From the NCBI GenBank assembly GCA_902762375.1, contig CACWNY010000036.1, positions 1 to 42,928 of the forward strand: a DNA stretch of 42,928 nt. Direction: 5' to 3'. This document shows, piece by piece, positions 15,862 through 25,507 of the stretch. Every line of letters starts with the position of its first letter. Position 1 is the first letter of the stretch. This DNA is from an uncultured Ruminococcus sp. Lineage in GTDB: Bacteria > Bacillota > Clostridia > Oscillospirales > Acutalibacteraceae. The position numbers were made by a program, and so were the translations under genes. The notes beneath the pieces are model-generated. The model did no database searches, was not told where the DNA came from, and saw only the letters and a program-made list of their open reading frames with translations.

Positions 15862-16044
15862 ATGGCAGTACCTAAGAGAAAGACATCTCATGCTAGAAAG
15901 AATAAAAGGCGTTCCAATGTATGGAAACTGGAAGCTCCTGCACTTGTAAAATGTCCTCAGTGCGGTGCGTACAAAACACCCCACAGAGTTTGTCATACTT
16001 GCGGTTTCTACAACGGCAGAGAAGTTATCAAGAAAGACATCTGA
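15862..16044 (+). CDS. rpmF: 50S ribosomal protein L32
   Basis: A 60-aa ribosomal protein with the family start [18 protein letters not shown] and a zinc ribbon [18 protein letters not shown]. It is therefore the zinc-binding (C+) form. The ribosome binding site AAGGAGAG lies 7 nt before the ATG. It follows yceD and is closed by a terminator at 16063. Confidence 0.98.
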   Translation: MAVPKRKTSHARKNKRRSNVWKLEAPALVKCPQCGAYKTPHRVCHTCGFYNGREVIKKDI

Positions 16045-16062
16045 TGTTTTATGTCATTTATT

Positions 16063-16094
16063 CGGGAGAATCACGGTATTCTCCCGCTTTTTTT
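16063..16094 (+). terminator. Rho-independent terminator of yceD-rpmF
   Basis: CGGGAGAAT (16063-16071) pairs with ATTCTCCCG (16078-16086), followed by CTTTTTTTT. Confidence 0.93.
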
Positions 16095-16125
16095 AGTAAA
16101 AATACGGAAAAGCGAGTGAGGAATA

Positions 16126-19116
16126 TTGATTGCGAATCCGACAGGAAAAAGGAGTTTTTATTGGGATAACATCAAAGGAATACTGATAGTATTGGTTGTA
16201 TTTGCTCATATTTTATATCAGTTACAACATATTTCCAGTACCGTGAATTATATCGTAGACAGTATTTACTTGTTTCATATGCCTGCATTTGTATTTGTGT
16301 CAGGCTATTTCGGGAAAAGTGAAAATTCCCGTAGTTTTGCCTCAGTAATGAAATGGGTTTTCCTGTATTTTATCTTTAACAGTATGATGGGATTTATTTA
16401 TGGTTTCAGTTCTTTATTACAGCCGTTGTATTCCTGTTGGTATTTACTTTCGCTGATAGTCTGGCGGATATCCGCACCGTATCTGGCGAAATTTCGCTTT
16501 ATCATACCCATAACTTTTGCGACAGCTTTACTTGTCGGCTTTTTCCCCACCATAGATAATACCCTTGCCTTATCCAGAACGATTGCTTTTTATCCGTTTT
16601 ACCTGCTTGGGTATCTTTGTCAGGAAAAGCATATTGACCGTCTGTTACAAATCCGTAACTTCAGAAGAATATTTATGGGTGTGTATGCTTTTATTATCCT
16701 CAGTGTTATCAGTGCGGTATGTTGCAGGTATTTTGACTATGAAGATTCTGCATTAACAATGGGAGCATACAGTAGTGGAATAAGACCTTTTTTTGGCAGA
16801 GCGGTAATGTATTTAATAGCCATTTTTTCGATTACTGCACTATGTTTTGTATCGCCGAACAGAAAAATTCCGTTACTTTCTACATTCGGAAAAAATTCTC
16901 TTTGGATATTTCTCTTACACCGTCCAATAACACTGATAGTCAGCGGATTTTTACACAGACTAAGAGATTATTCATGGTTAGTCATTCTGCTTTCTGCAAT
17001 CGTTACCGTACTGTTATGTTTACTGTTCGGAAATGATGTTATCAGCAGATATCTCAACAGTTTTGCCCAATCAGGAACAGAAATTTTCTTACGGAAAAAT
17101 CTCCGAAAATTCACGGTAGCCAAAGCCGTATCTCTTTTGATAATACTTTGTTTTCTGATTTTGCCGTTTACAGATACTTCAATAAGTTTATACAATCATG
17201 CACAGCAGTACATTGAGCATAAAATTCAGCCTGATGAAAATAGCGATGAAAACACCTCAGATATTCCGACAGTAGAAACGGTCAGTAATGATGAAGAAGA
17301 TACCATTTTCCGTATCATGGACAGCAAGCAAAGGGAAAAATTTGACAATGCTTTCCGTATTACCTTTGCAGGCGATTTAATTTTGCTGGAAGACCAGGTG
17401 AAGAGAGGATATATAGGCAACAACAGTTATGATTTTACAGAGATGTTTGCCTATACTCAGAAATACATATGGTCAGCGGATTTAGCGATAGGTGTATTTG
17501 AAGGACCTATGGCAGGAGCAAAAGCAGGTTATTCAGTGAGCAATTTTGATGACGGAAAGGAATTGTTTTTAAATTTCCCTGATGAATTTGCGACAGCGGT
17601 CAAAGAAGCAGGCTTTGACCTTGTTACGACAGCCAATAATCATTTACTGGATAAAGGCATAAGCGGAGCAAAACGCACACTGGATATTCTGGATAAGGTG
17701 GAGTTACCCCATATAGGGTCTTATCGCAGTGCAAAGGAGAAAGCAAAAGAACATATCAAGTTATTGCAATATGACGGGTTAAAGATAGCTGTTTTGTCGT
17801 ACACTTACGGCAGTAACAATTACGATACAGCCGAACTGACAGACGGAAAATTATCCTATCTGACATCTGTAGCGGACGGTGTTTCAGGAAAGGCATTTGA
17901 AACGATGAAAGAAAATGTCAGGAACGATTTTTCAGAAGTCAAAAAAATGAAACCCGATTTAATTCTGGTATTACCGCATATGGGGACGCAGTTCAGCAAT
18001 GAACCTGACAAAGTACAGGAAGTATGGTTCAGTTATTTTAAGGAGTTAGGTGCAGATATTATTTTAGGCGACCATGCTCATGCCGTACAGCCGATAGAGA
18101 TAGAAACCAAAGGAGATAAAAATATATTCACAGCATATTGTCCGGGAAATTTTGCCAATCTTTACCGAGAAAATCAAGGGGACAGCAGTATGCTGATAGA
18201 TGTATACATCAGCCGAACCAGTAAAAAGATTATTGGCGGAAGTATTGTACCGTTATATACACAGTCCTGTATCAACGGAAATTACAGAGCCTTACCCATT
18301 TATGATATTCTCACCGACAGCAGATTAAAAAATCAGTTAAGCACAGATGATTTAGCCAGAGCAGAAGAAACACACTACACAGTCACCAAAACGGTGTTCG
18401 GACACAGTATAGATATGTATTCTGTTACAGAGAGATATTATTTTGATACAGAGGGATTTCTCCGTCAGAAAGTGACAGGGTTAGAAATGACGGACGAAAT
18501 GCGAAACAGTACACTTGCCACAGCGATAGCCAATGCTTCAAGCGTATGTTTTTTAGGTGACAGTCTGACAGAAGGAACAAAGAACGGCGGTATAGCTTGG
18601 TATGAACCGTTAGAGGAACATTTCGGCAACACAGAATTTCAGAATTTTTCCAAAGGTGGTTGCACAGTAGCTTACCTGAATCAGAATATAGACAAGATAC
18701 CTCATGCAGACCTGTATGTTATTGCCGTAGGGACAAACGATGTTCGTTATCGTGACGAGAAATATTGTGCGATGACATCAGAAGATTTCATACAGGAGAT
18801 GGATAAGTTAAAGATAGGACTTTCCCAGAAAAATATCAATGCAAAGTTTATATTTATTGCTCCGTGGTATTCCACAGACGGAGATGTTGTCAGCAAGCTG
18901 TCGTATCAGGAAAAGTACAAGCTGAATAATGAATATGCAGAGGCTTTACAGGATTATTGTGAAGCAAACAATGTCAGTTACATCAATGCTAACCCGTATC
19001 TCCAGACAATACTGACACGCTATCCACAGAGAAACTATCTGATAGACTATATCCACCCTAACGGCAGAGAAGGTGTGATAATGTATTCCAGAGCTGTTTT
19101 AAAATCAGGAATGTAG
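16126..19116 (+). CDS. Three-domain fusion: acyltransferase-3 membrane domain, CapA-like domain, SGNH hydrolase
   Basis: A 996-aa protein. Residues 1-345 are an acyltransferase-3 membrane domain of about ten helices with the N-terminal FYWDNIKGILIVLVVFAH (His28 is the expected catalytic residue). A membrane helix at about 327-348 and an acidic linker (about 365-395) lead to a CapA/PGA_cap metallophosphatase-like domain (about 408-670): ITFAGDLILL, TTANNHLLDKG, LPHMGTQ, GDHAHAVQPIEI. The C-terminus (about 805-996) is an SGNH/GDSL esterase: FLGDSLTEG with Ser813, AVGTND, and DYIHPNG with Asp974 and His977. Acyltransferase-3 fused to SGNH is known for O-acetylation of surface glycans; CapA in between is unusual. 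The start TTG follows GTGAGGAA. The likely substrate is a cell-surface polymer; this is inference. Confidence 0.88.
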   Translation: MIANPTGKRSFYWDNIKGILIVLVVFAHILYQLQHISSTVNYIVDSIYLFHMPAFVFVSGYFGKSENSRSFASVMKWVFLYFIFNSMMGFIYGFSSLLQPLYSCWYLLSLIVWRISAPYLAKFRFIIPITFATALLVGFFPTIDNTLALSRTIAFYPFYLLGYLCQEKHIDRLLQIRNFRRIFMGVYAFIILSVISAVCCRYFDYEDSALTMGAYSSGIRPFFGRAVMYLIAIFSITALCFVSPNRKIPLLSTFGKNSLWIFLLHRPITLIVSGFLHRLRDYSWLVILLSAIVTVLLCLLFGNDVISRYLNSFAQSGTEIFLRKNLRKFTVAKAVSLLIILCFLILPFTDTSISLYNHAQQYIEHKIQPDENSDENTSDIPTVETVSNDEEDTIFRIMDSKQREKFDNAFRITFAGDLILLEDQVKRGYIGNNSYDFTEMFAYTQKYIWSADLAIGVFEGPMAGAKAGYSVSNFDDGKELFLNFPDEFATAVKEAGFDLVTTANNHLLDKGISGAKRTLDILDKVELPHIGSYRSAKEKAKEHIKLLQYDGLKIAVLSYTYGSNNYDTAELTDGKLSYLTSVADGVSGKAFETMKENVRNDFSEVKKMKPDLILVLPHMGTQFSNEPDKVQEVWFSYFKELGADIILGDHAHAVQPIEIETKGDKNIFTAYCPGNFANLYRENQGDSSMLIDVYISRTSKKIIGGSIVPLYTQSCINGNYRALPIYDILTDSRLKNQLSTDDLARAEETHYTVTKTVFGHSIDMYSVTERYYFDTEGFLRQKVTGLEMTDEMRNSTLATAIANASSVCFLGDSLTEGTKNGGIAWYEPLEEHFGNTEFQNFSKGGCTVAYLNQNIDKIPHADLYVIAVGTNDVRYRDEKYCAMTSEDFIQEMDKLKIGLSQKNINAKFIFIAPWYSTDGDVVSKLSYQEKYKLNNEYAEALQDYCEANNVSYINANPYLQTILTRYPQRNYLIDYIHPNGREGVIMYSRAVLKSGM

Positions 19117-19500
19117 TTAAAGGGCTACCGCCCTTTAAAATCCTGTGTTAAGGGCTGCCGCCCTTAACAATCCCGCCCACTTTTTTTGAAAAAAAGTGGA
19201 CAAAAAACTTTCAATCTCACTTCGTTCGGATTGTCTATCTGAGTTTCAGCTATGACAACTGAAAGTTTTTGGTCAAACTTTTTTCAAAAAGTTTGTGGGG
19301 TCAAGGGGCAAAGCCCCTTGTGGGATTTTTAAGGGCGAAGCCCTTAAACGCATAAAATACAAATCAAAATTTGCGTACGCAAATTTTGTCTGAAAACAAT
19401 CTGTTAAAGGGCTACCGCCCTTTAAAATCCTGTGTTAAGGGCTGCCGCCCTTAACAATCCCGCCCACTTTTTTGAAAAAAAGTGGACAAAAAACTTTTGC
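19116..19500. repeat. Composite hairpin repeat, block 7 (arm I - core - arm II, plus a second arm I)
   Basis: The first part (19116-19345) is the reverse complement of block 1's layout: arm I, core in minus orientation (TTCACTTCGTTCGG-like at 19216-19230 to AGCTATGACAAC), then arm II. A palindrome CAAAATTTGC/GCAAATTTTG (19365-19388) follows. A second arm I at 19403-19497 repeats 19116-19211 with a difference of one T. It fills almost all of the 438-bp gap before purL. The last base of the upstream stop codon is the first base of the repeat. Confidence 0.92.
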
Positions 19501-19554
19501 CCTTAACAGAAACAAAAAATAATTGCAAATTGACAGAAAGGAATGGTTTAACCG

Positions 19555-22500
19555 ATGTCACAGGTAACAAGAATATTTGTCGAGAAGAGAAAGGGATTTG
19601 ATATAGAGGCAAAGCAGATTTTGTGGGATTTACGGCACAATCTGGGCTTGAAGTCTTTAACAGACCTCCGTTTACTGAACAGATATGATGTATCAGGACT
19701 GACAGACGAAGAGTTTGAAAAAGCACAGAACAATGTGTTTTCCGAACCTAATCAGGATAATGTATACAATGAAAACTTTACGGTAGAAGAGGGTTGGAAA
19801 GTTTTTGCGATGGAGTATCTTCCTGGACAGTATGACCAGAGAGCCGACAGTGCGTCACAGTGTATTCAGCTTTTGACACAAGGTGAATATCCTACAGTTG
19901 TCAGTGCGAAAGTGGTTGCGGTAAAGGGAGATATCAGTGATGAAGAATTTGTCAAAATTCAGCACTACATGATAAATCCTGTAGAATCCCGTCTGGCAAG
20001 CATGGAAAAACCTGAAACACTGGAAATGCCTGTCAACATTCCTGAAAAAGTGGCAGAAGTAGAGAATTTCATCACATTCAGTGATGAAGAAATGGCAGAG
20101 TATTTTAATTCTATGGGATTTGCCATGACTTTGAGTGACCTGAAGTTCTGTCGTGACTATTTCCGAGATGAAGAACACAGAAACCCGACAGTAACAGAAC
20201 TGCGTGTAATAGATACCTACTGGTCAGACCATTGTCGACACACAACTTTTTTAACAAGATTAGAAAAGATTGAGATTGAAAAAGGTCAGTTGACAGAAGT
20301 TATCGAAAAGGCATTGCAGGAATATTATGACGCAAGGACAGAACTTTACGGAGAAAATACAGACAGAGATGTTTCTTTGATGGATATGGCACTGACAGGT
20401 ATGAAACTGTTGAGGAAAAGAGGGTTAATTCCCGATTTAGATGTCAGTGACGAAATCAACGCTTGTTCGATAGAAGTACCCGTTACGATAGATGGAGTAA
20501 CAGAACAGTGGTTAGTGCAGTTCAAGAACGAAACCCACAATCACCCTACCGAAATCGAACCATTTGGCGGTGCAGCAACTTGTTTAGGCGGTGCAATCCG
20601 TGACCCATTGTCAGGGCGTTCGTATGTCTATCAGGCAATGCGTGTTACAGGCAGTGGTGACCCGACCATTCCGTTTAAAGATACTATGCACGGAAAATTA
20701 CCCTCCAGAAAAATCACGACAGGAGCGGCAGCAGGTTACAGTTCTTACGGTAACCAGATAGGTCTGGCAACAGGACAGGTTACAGAACTTTACGACAGCG
20801 GTTATGTGGCAAAGCGTATGGAAATCGGTGCAGTAATCGGAGCGTCCCCGAAAGAAAATGTTGTGCGTGAAGTACCTCAGCCTGATGATGTAATCGTTTT
20901 GTTAGGTGGTCGTACAGGTCGTGACGGTTGCGGAGGGGCAACAGGTTCATCAAAAGCACACACCGAACAGTCCATAGAAACTTGTGGAGCAGAAGTCCAG
21001 AAAGGTAATCCCCCTACAGAACGAAAAATTCAGCGTCTGTTCAGAAACAAAGCCGTATCTACTATGATTAAGCGTTGTAACGATTTCGGAGCAGGCGGAG
21101 TATGTGTAGCGATAGGCGAACTGGCAGACGGACTTTCAGTCAATCTTGATAAAGTCACGAAAAAATATGATGGTCTTGACGGTACAGAACTGGCAATTTC
21201 GGAATCACAGGAAAGAATGGCGGTTGTACTTTCCCCGAAAGATGTGGAAACATTTATCGAATATGCCCACACCGAAAACCTTGAGGCAACAGCCGTAGCC
21301 GTAGTTACGGAAAATCCCCGACTGGTCATGCAGTGGAGAGGGGATACGATAGTCAATTTAAGCCGTAAATTTTTGAATACCAACGGTGTTACACAGGTAT
21401 CGAGTGCTTATATTACCGCACCTGACCCTGAAAACAATTACAGAAATCAGGTGCCGAAAGTTCTTGACGGTATGACAAAGGCAGAGGCATTCAAAGAAAA
21501 TCTTTCCCGACTGGAAGTTTGTTCACAAATTGGTTTAGGCGAAAGATTTGACGCAAGTATCGGTGCTTCAACCGTTATCATGCCTTTTGGTGGAAGTTAT
21601 CAGCTTACCCCACAGGACGGTATGGTAGCCAAAATCCCGTTGGAAAAAGGCGAAACAGATGATGCAACAGCAATGACTTTTGGCTTTATTCCGAGCGTGT
21701 CAAGATGGTCACCGTTTCATGGTTCAGCCTATGCCGTAGTAGAATCTCTTTCCAAGCTGTCGGTTTTGGGAGCAAATCCTTTAAAGTCCCATCTGACTTT
21801 CCAGGAATATTTTGAAAGACTTCACGATAAGCCCGAAAGATGGGGGAAACCTGCGTCAGCATTGTTGGGAGCGATGATGGCACAAATTCATATGGGTATT
21901 CCGTCCATAGGCGGTAAAGACAGTATGTCAGGTTCATTTGAACAGCTTGATGTACCGCCTACACTGGTCAGCTTTGCGGTTGCCATGACAAAAGCGTCAA
22001 AGACAATTTCGGCAGAGTTCAAGAAAGCAAATTCCAATGTTATCTATGTACCTGTACCTGTAGATAAATCCACACAAATTCCTATTTGGGACGGTCTGAA
22101 AAAGATATATACCGCTGTTTATGAACTGGCACAGGAGGGAAAAATTCTTTCTGCGTCTGTGGTAAAAGAGGGCGGAGCGTCCGCAACTGTTGCTAAGATG
22201 TGTTTCGGCAACAAGATAGGCTTTACCTTTGACCACGAACTTACTGCTGAAGAACTCTTTGCTCCGCAAAGTGGTTCGTTGGTTATCGAACTGGCAGACG
22301 ATGCAGAACTTGACAGCAGTGTTCTGGCATATCCTTTAGGAAAAACAACCTCTGAAAACTTTATTGATATCAAATGCGGAAAATTATCGCTTGATGAACT
22401 GATAGAAAAATGGTCAGGAAAACTGGAAAAAGTTTTTGCTACAAAAGCAGAATGTCCGAAAGTGCAGTATGATATACCGCTTACTAAACAGCACAGTCGT

Positions 22501-23322
22501 TTTTCACCGATAATCAAAACGCCTAAACCGACAGTCTTTATCCCTGTATTTCCGGGAACAAATTGTGAAGTCGATACAGCAAGAGCTTTTGCCAAAGCAG
22601 GAGCAAATCCTAATATTATGATAGTCAAAAATCTGACGCCGAACGATATCGAAGAAACCATTATGCAAATGGAAAAAATGATAAATCAGTCACAGATTAT
22701 CATGATACCTGGTGGTTTCAGTGGTGGTGACGAGCCTGACGGTTCAGGAAAATTCATTGCTACAACATTCCGCAATCCGAGAATTTGTCAGGCAGTGACA
22801 GATTTACTGGAAAAGCGTGACGGTTTAATTTTAGGTATCTGTAACGGATTTCAGGCACTCATCAAACTTGGACTTGTCCCTTACGGTAAAATCACAGAAA
22901 TTACCGAAAATGCACCAACCCTAACATTCAACACCATAGGCAGACATATTTCCCATATGGCTTATACCCGTATAACTTCTGTAAAATCGCCGTGGTTGTC
23001 GCAAGTTAATGCAGGAGATGTATTTGCCGTACCCGTGTCGCATGGAGAAGGTCGTTTTGTGGCTGATGACGAAACACTTAAAACTCTTATTGCTAATGGA
23101 CAAATTGCTACACAGTATGTTGATTTGAATGGTAAACCCTCTGATGATATTGCCTTTAACATTAACGGTTCTGTATGTGCTATAGAAGGTATCACCAGTC
23201 CAGATGGTAGAGTATTCGGTAAGATGGGACATTCTGAAAGAAAAGGCACAAACCTTTACGCAAATGTTCCTTTTGAGAAAGACCAGAAGATTTTTGAAAG
23301 CGGTGTCGCTTACTTTATTTAA
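19555..23322 (+). CDS. purL: Phosphoribosylformylglycinamidine synthase, single-chain form
   Basis: This catalyses the fourth step of purine synthesis, converting FGAR, glutamine and ATP to FGAM. At 1255 aa it is the large fused form, unlike the PurS/PurQ/PurL trio of Bacillus. It has an N-terminal PurS-like part, then the central linker and first AIRS half with DTYWSDHCRHTTF and NETHNHPTEIEPFGGAATC. A second AIRS half contains MAQIHMGIPSIGGKDSMSG. The C-terminal class I glutamine amidotransferase starts at VFIPVFPGTNCEVDTARAF, with catalytic Cys1096 in LGICNGFQ. The start ATG follows AGAAAGGA. No other pur genes are near, so it is probably a single-gene unit. Its stop codon lies inside the first hairpin of repeat block 8. 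Confidence 0.98.
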   Translation: MSQVTRIFVEKRKGFDIEAKQILWDLRHNLGLKSLTDLRLLNRYDVSGLTDEEFEKAQNNVFSEPNQDNVYNENFTVEEGWKVFAMEYLPGQYDQRADSASQCIQLLTQGEYPTVVSAKVVAVKGDISDEEFVKIQHYMINPVESRLASMEKPETLEMPVNIPEKVAEVENFITFSDEEMAEYFNSMGFAMTLSDLKFCRDYFRDEEHRNPTVTELRVIDTYWSDHCRHTTFLTRLEKIEIEKGQLTEVIEKALQEYYDARTELYGENTDRDVSLMDMALTGMKLLRKRGLIPDLDVSDEINACSIEVPVTIDGVTEQWLVQFKNETHNHPTEIEPFGGAATCLGGAIRDPLSGRSYVYQAMRVTGSGDPTIPFKDTMHGKLPSRKITTGAAAGYSSYGNQIGLATGQVTELYDSGYVAKRMEIGAVIGASPKENVVREVPQPDDVIVLLGGRTGRDGCGGATGSSKAHTEQSIETCGAEVQKGNPPTERKIQRLFRNKAVSTMIKRCNDFGAGGVCVAIGELADGLSVNLDKVTKKYDGLDGTELAISESQERMAVVLSPKDVETFIEYAHTENLEATAVAVVTENPRLVMQWRGDTIVNLSRKFLNTNGVTQVSSAYITAPDPENNYRNQVPKVLDGMTKAEAFKENLSRLEVCSQIGLGERFDASIGASTVIMPFGGSYQLTPQDGMVAKIPLEKGETDDATAMTFGFIPSVSRWSPFHGSAYAVVESLSKLSVLGANPLKSHLTFQEYFERLHDKPERWGKPASALLGAMMAQIHMGIPSIGGKDSMSGSFEQLDVPPTLVSFAVAMTKASKTISAEFKKANSNVIYVPVPVDKSTQIPIWDGLKKIYTAVYELAQEGKILSASVVKEGGASATVAKMCFGNKIGFTFDHELTAEELFAPQSGSLVIELADDAELDSSVLAYPLGKTTSENFIDIKCGKLSLDELIEKWSGKLEKVFATKAECPKVQYDIPLTKQHSRFSPIIKTPKPTVFIPVFPGTNCEVDTARAFAKAGANPNIMIVKNLTPNDIEETIMQMEKMINQSQIIMIPGGFSGGDEPDGSGKFIATTFRNPRICQAVTDLLEKRDGLILGICNGFQALIKLGLVPYGKITEITENAPTLTFNTIGRHISHMAYTRITSVKSPWLSQVNAGDVFAVPVSHGEGRFVADDETLKTLIANGQIATQYVDLNGKPSDDIAFNINGSVCAIEGITSPDGRVFGKMGHSERKGTNLYANVPFEKDQKIFESGVAYFI

Positions 23323-23555
23323 GAGCAAAGCCCTTAAAAATCCCGTGTTAAGGGTTGCCCCCTTTTAAGAGTGTCATTCCGAACGAAGTGAGGAATCTTT
23401 TGAAGATTCTTCGTCGCTTTCGCTCCTCAGAATGACAACAATATATTATTTCAAACAGGCTTTAACAGGCTTTTTTCTTAAGTTGATGACATTGGGGTCA
23501 AGGGGCAAAGCCCCTTGTGGGATTTTTAAGGGCAAAGCCCTTAAACTCATACACA
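23319..23555. repeat. Composite hairpin repeat, block 8, with an embedded palindromic element
   Basis: The left remnant TTAAGAGCAAAGCCCTTAA begins at 23319 and contains the purL stop. At 23372-23437 is an imperfect palindrome, TGTCATTCCGAACGAAGTGA ... CTCAGAATGACA, similar to a REP-like palindrome seen in many unrelated bacteria (from memory). Then come a 2 x 10-bp tandem repeat AACAGGCTTT (23454-23473) and a type II arm with CAAGGGGCAAAGCCCCTTG and TTAAGGGCAAAGCCCTTAA. From 23556 to 23620 there is AT-rich sequence up to the next promoter. Confidence 0.85.
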
Positions 23556-23623
23556 TTTCAAACAAAACAAAATCAGAATATAAGTGACTAAAAATCAATA
23601 TTTTATATTAAAAAAACAAAATG

Positions 23624-23632
23624 TGCTATAAT
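23624..23632 (+). promoter_or_regulatory. Extended -10 promoter of the YdjM-like gene
   Basis: TGCTATAAT is a TGn extended -10. No good -35 lies 17 nt upstream (TATATT). The predicted start at about 23639 excludes a GTG at 23638 and supports the TTG start at 23668. Confidence 0.6.
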
Positions 23633-23667
23633 ACATTGTGCAGATTGCAGAAAGGAAGTGGTCGGTT

Positions 23668-24186
23668 TTGACAGGAAAAACTCATGCAGCGGCAGGTGCA
23701 GCTACAGCTTTACTGATAGGAACAAATTTACCGCAACTGGCACTTGTAGTGGCAGGTTCACTGTTGCCTGATATTGACCATTCAGGTTCTATGTTAGGAA
23801 AGCACATCAAACCGATAAGCAGACGACTTAAACACCGTCATCTTACCCACAGCTTGTTATTTCTTCTGGCAGCACACATTATTTCTCCTTATCTTGGTAT
23901 AGGTGTATTTACGCATATTTTCCTGGATATGCTTAACCCACAAGGTGTAAAGTTATTTTATCCTAATAGAAAAAGTATACGCTTTCCCATATTTCCCTCT
24001 TTCACTAAAACAGGTGGACCTGTAGAAAGTTTCATTTTTTATGTACTTATGATTGTCATTGTTTTCACACTGATTTTCTATCAGGATTTGTGGGGATATA
24101 CCAATCTTCTTGAGATTAAAAGTCTTTGGTACGATTTGGACTTACCATCAAAAGTCATAAAATTCTTTAAAGGTATTAAAGCATAA
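23668..24186 (+). CDS. YdjM/DUF457-type metal-dependent hydrolase-like membrane protein
   Basis: A 172-aa membrane protein. I start it at TTG 23668, giving the family's usual beginning TGKTHAAAGAA; the ribosome binding site AAAGGAAG is at 23651-23658. The conserved LLPDIDHSGSMLGK and KHRHLTHSLLF motifs supply the His/Asp cluster that defines the family, followed by DMLNPQGVKLFYP. Three or four helices are predicted. In E. coli YdjM is under LexA control, but I see no such site here. The function of the family is not settled. Confidence 0.85.
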   Translation: MTGKTHAAAGAATALLIGTNLPQLALVVAGSLLPDIDHSGSMLGKHIKPISRRLKHRHLTHSLLFLLAAHIISPYLGIGVFTHIFLDMLNPQGVKLFYPNRKSIRFPIFPSFTKTGGPVESFIFYVLMIVIVFTLIFYQDLWGYTNLLEIKSLWYDLDLPSKVIKFFKGIKA

Positions 24187-24269
24187 AAATATTTTAAATA
24201 CTAAATTATTGTTTTACAGTGAGAAAAGGATTAAATTTATGATAAAGGAAATAAATCTCAAAAATAATG

Positions 24270-24298
24270 TTGACTTAAAACGGATATAAGTTTATAAT
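24270..24298 (+). promoter_or_regulatory. Promoter of serC-serA
   Basis: TTGACT (24270-24275) and TATAAT (24293-24298) are 17 nt apart. The leader from about 24305 to 24388 has no T-box or other riboswitch motif that I can recognise. Confidence 0.85.
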
Positions 24299-24388
24299 TA
24301 GACTATTGCGTTATCTTAATGATTGCAAGAGTTGTTAAAGTAGCGTCTTTTTGATAAATTTTCTATTTCAGAAAGGATATGTATTGAA

Positions 24389-25474
24389 ATGAGCAGAGTT
24401 TACAATTTCTCAGCAGGTCCGTCAATGTTACCCGAAGCGGTACTCAGAAAAGCAGCAGAAGAAATGCTGGATTATGAGGGAAGCGGTCAATCCGTAATGG
24501 AGATGTCACACCGTTCAAAGATTTACGGAACAATCATTCAGGGGGCAGAAAGTCTTTTAAGAGAAGTTATGAACATTCCCGACAACTACAAAGTATTGTT
24601 CTTGCAGGGTGGAGCGTCAACACAGTTTGCAGCAATTCCGATGAACCTTATGACAAAAAATAAGAAGGCAGATTATGTCATTACAGGACAGTGGGCAAAA
24701 AAGGCCTGTGCCGAAGCAAAGAAATACGGTGAAGTCAATGTAGTTGCTTCTTCCGCCGACAAGACCTTTTCTTATATTCCCAAACTTGACCCGTCTACAT
24801 TTTCCAAAGATGCGGATTATTTCTATATTTGTATGAATAATACCATTTATGGTACAGTATATCACGAACTTCCTGATACAGGCGATATTCCTTTGGTAGC
24901 GGATATTTCCTCCTGTATTCTTTCCTGTCCGATAGATGTCACCAAATTTGGTGTACTTTATGCAGGGGCTCAGAAGAACATGGCACCCGCAGGATTGACA
25001 GTAGTGATTGTCCGTGAAGATTTGATAGGCAACGCTATGGATATCACACCCACTATGCTTGACTGGAAAACACACGCTGACAACGGTTCCATGTACAATA
25101 CACCGCCCTGTTACACGATTTATATGGCAAAATTAGTGTTGGAATGGATTAAGAATGAAGTCGGCGGATTGGATAAGATGTACGAACTCAATCAGAAGAA
25201 AGCAGACTTGCTGTACAATTTCCTGGACAATTCAAAGATGTTCAGAGGCACAGTAGTTCCCGAAGACCGTTCATTGATGAATGTACCTTTTGTGACAGAC
25301 AGTGAAGAACTGAATGCAAAATTCATCAAAGAAGCTACTGAAAAAGGTTTTGTCAACCTCAAAGGACACCGTACAGTAGGTGGCATGAGAGCGTCCATTT
25401 ATAATGCTATGCCTTATGAAGGTGTTAAGGCACTGGTTGACTTTATGGCTGAATTTGAGAAGAATAACGGCTGA
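24389..25474 (+). CDS. serC: Phosphoserine aminotransferase
   Basis: A PLP enzyme that converts 3-phosphohydroxypyruvate and glutamate to phosphoserine, the second step of serine synthesis. The 361-aa length is standard. It begins VYNFSAGPSMLPEAVL, has the HRSKIY segment and LQGGASTQFAAIP, and carries the PLP lysine Lys196 in YAGAQKNMAPAGL. It ends with the phosphate-binding GHRTVGGMRASIYNAMP. The ribosome binding site GAAAGG is 12 nt before the ATG. It is followed after 33 nt by serA in the same operon. Confidence 0.98.
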   Translation: MSRVYNFSAGPSMLPEAVLRKAAEEMLDYEGSGQSVMEMSHRSKIYGTIIQGAESLLREVMNIPDNYKVLFLQGGASTQFAAIPMNLMTKNKKADYVITGQWAKKACAEAKKYGEVNVVASSADKTFSYIPKLDPSTFSKDADYFYICMNNTIYGTVYHELPDTGDIPLVADISSCILSCPIDVTKFGVLYAGAQKNMAPAGLTVVIVREDLIGNAMDITPTMLDWKTHADNGSMYNTPPCYTIYMAKLVLEWIKNEVGGLDKMYELNQKKADLLYNFLDNSKMFRGTVVPEDRSLMNVPFVTDSEELNAKFIKEATEKGFVNLKGHRTVGGMRASIYNAMPYEGVKALVDFMAEFEKNNG

Positions 25475-25507
25475 TAACAATAATTGTTAAAGAAAGGCTG
25501 AATGACC

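Noticed and set aside
24299..24388. T-box or serine riboswitch in the serC leader
   Set aside because: No specifier stem, no T-box consensus and no terminator/antiterminator pair could be found.
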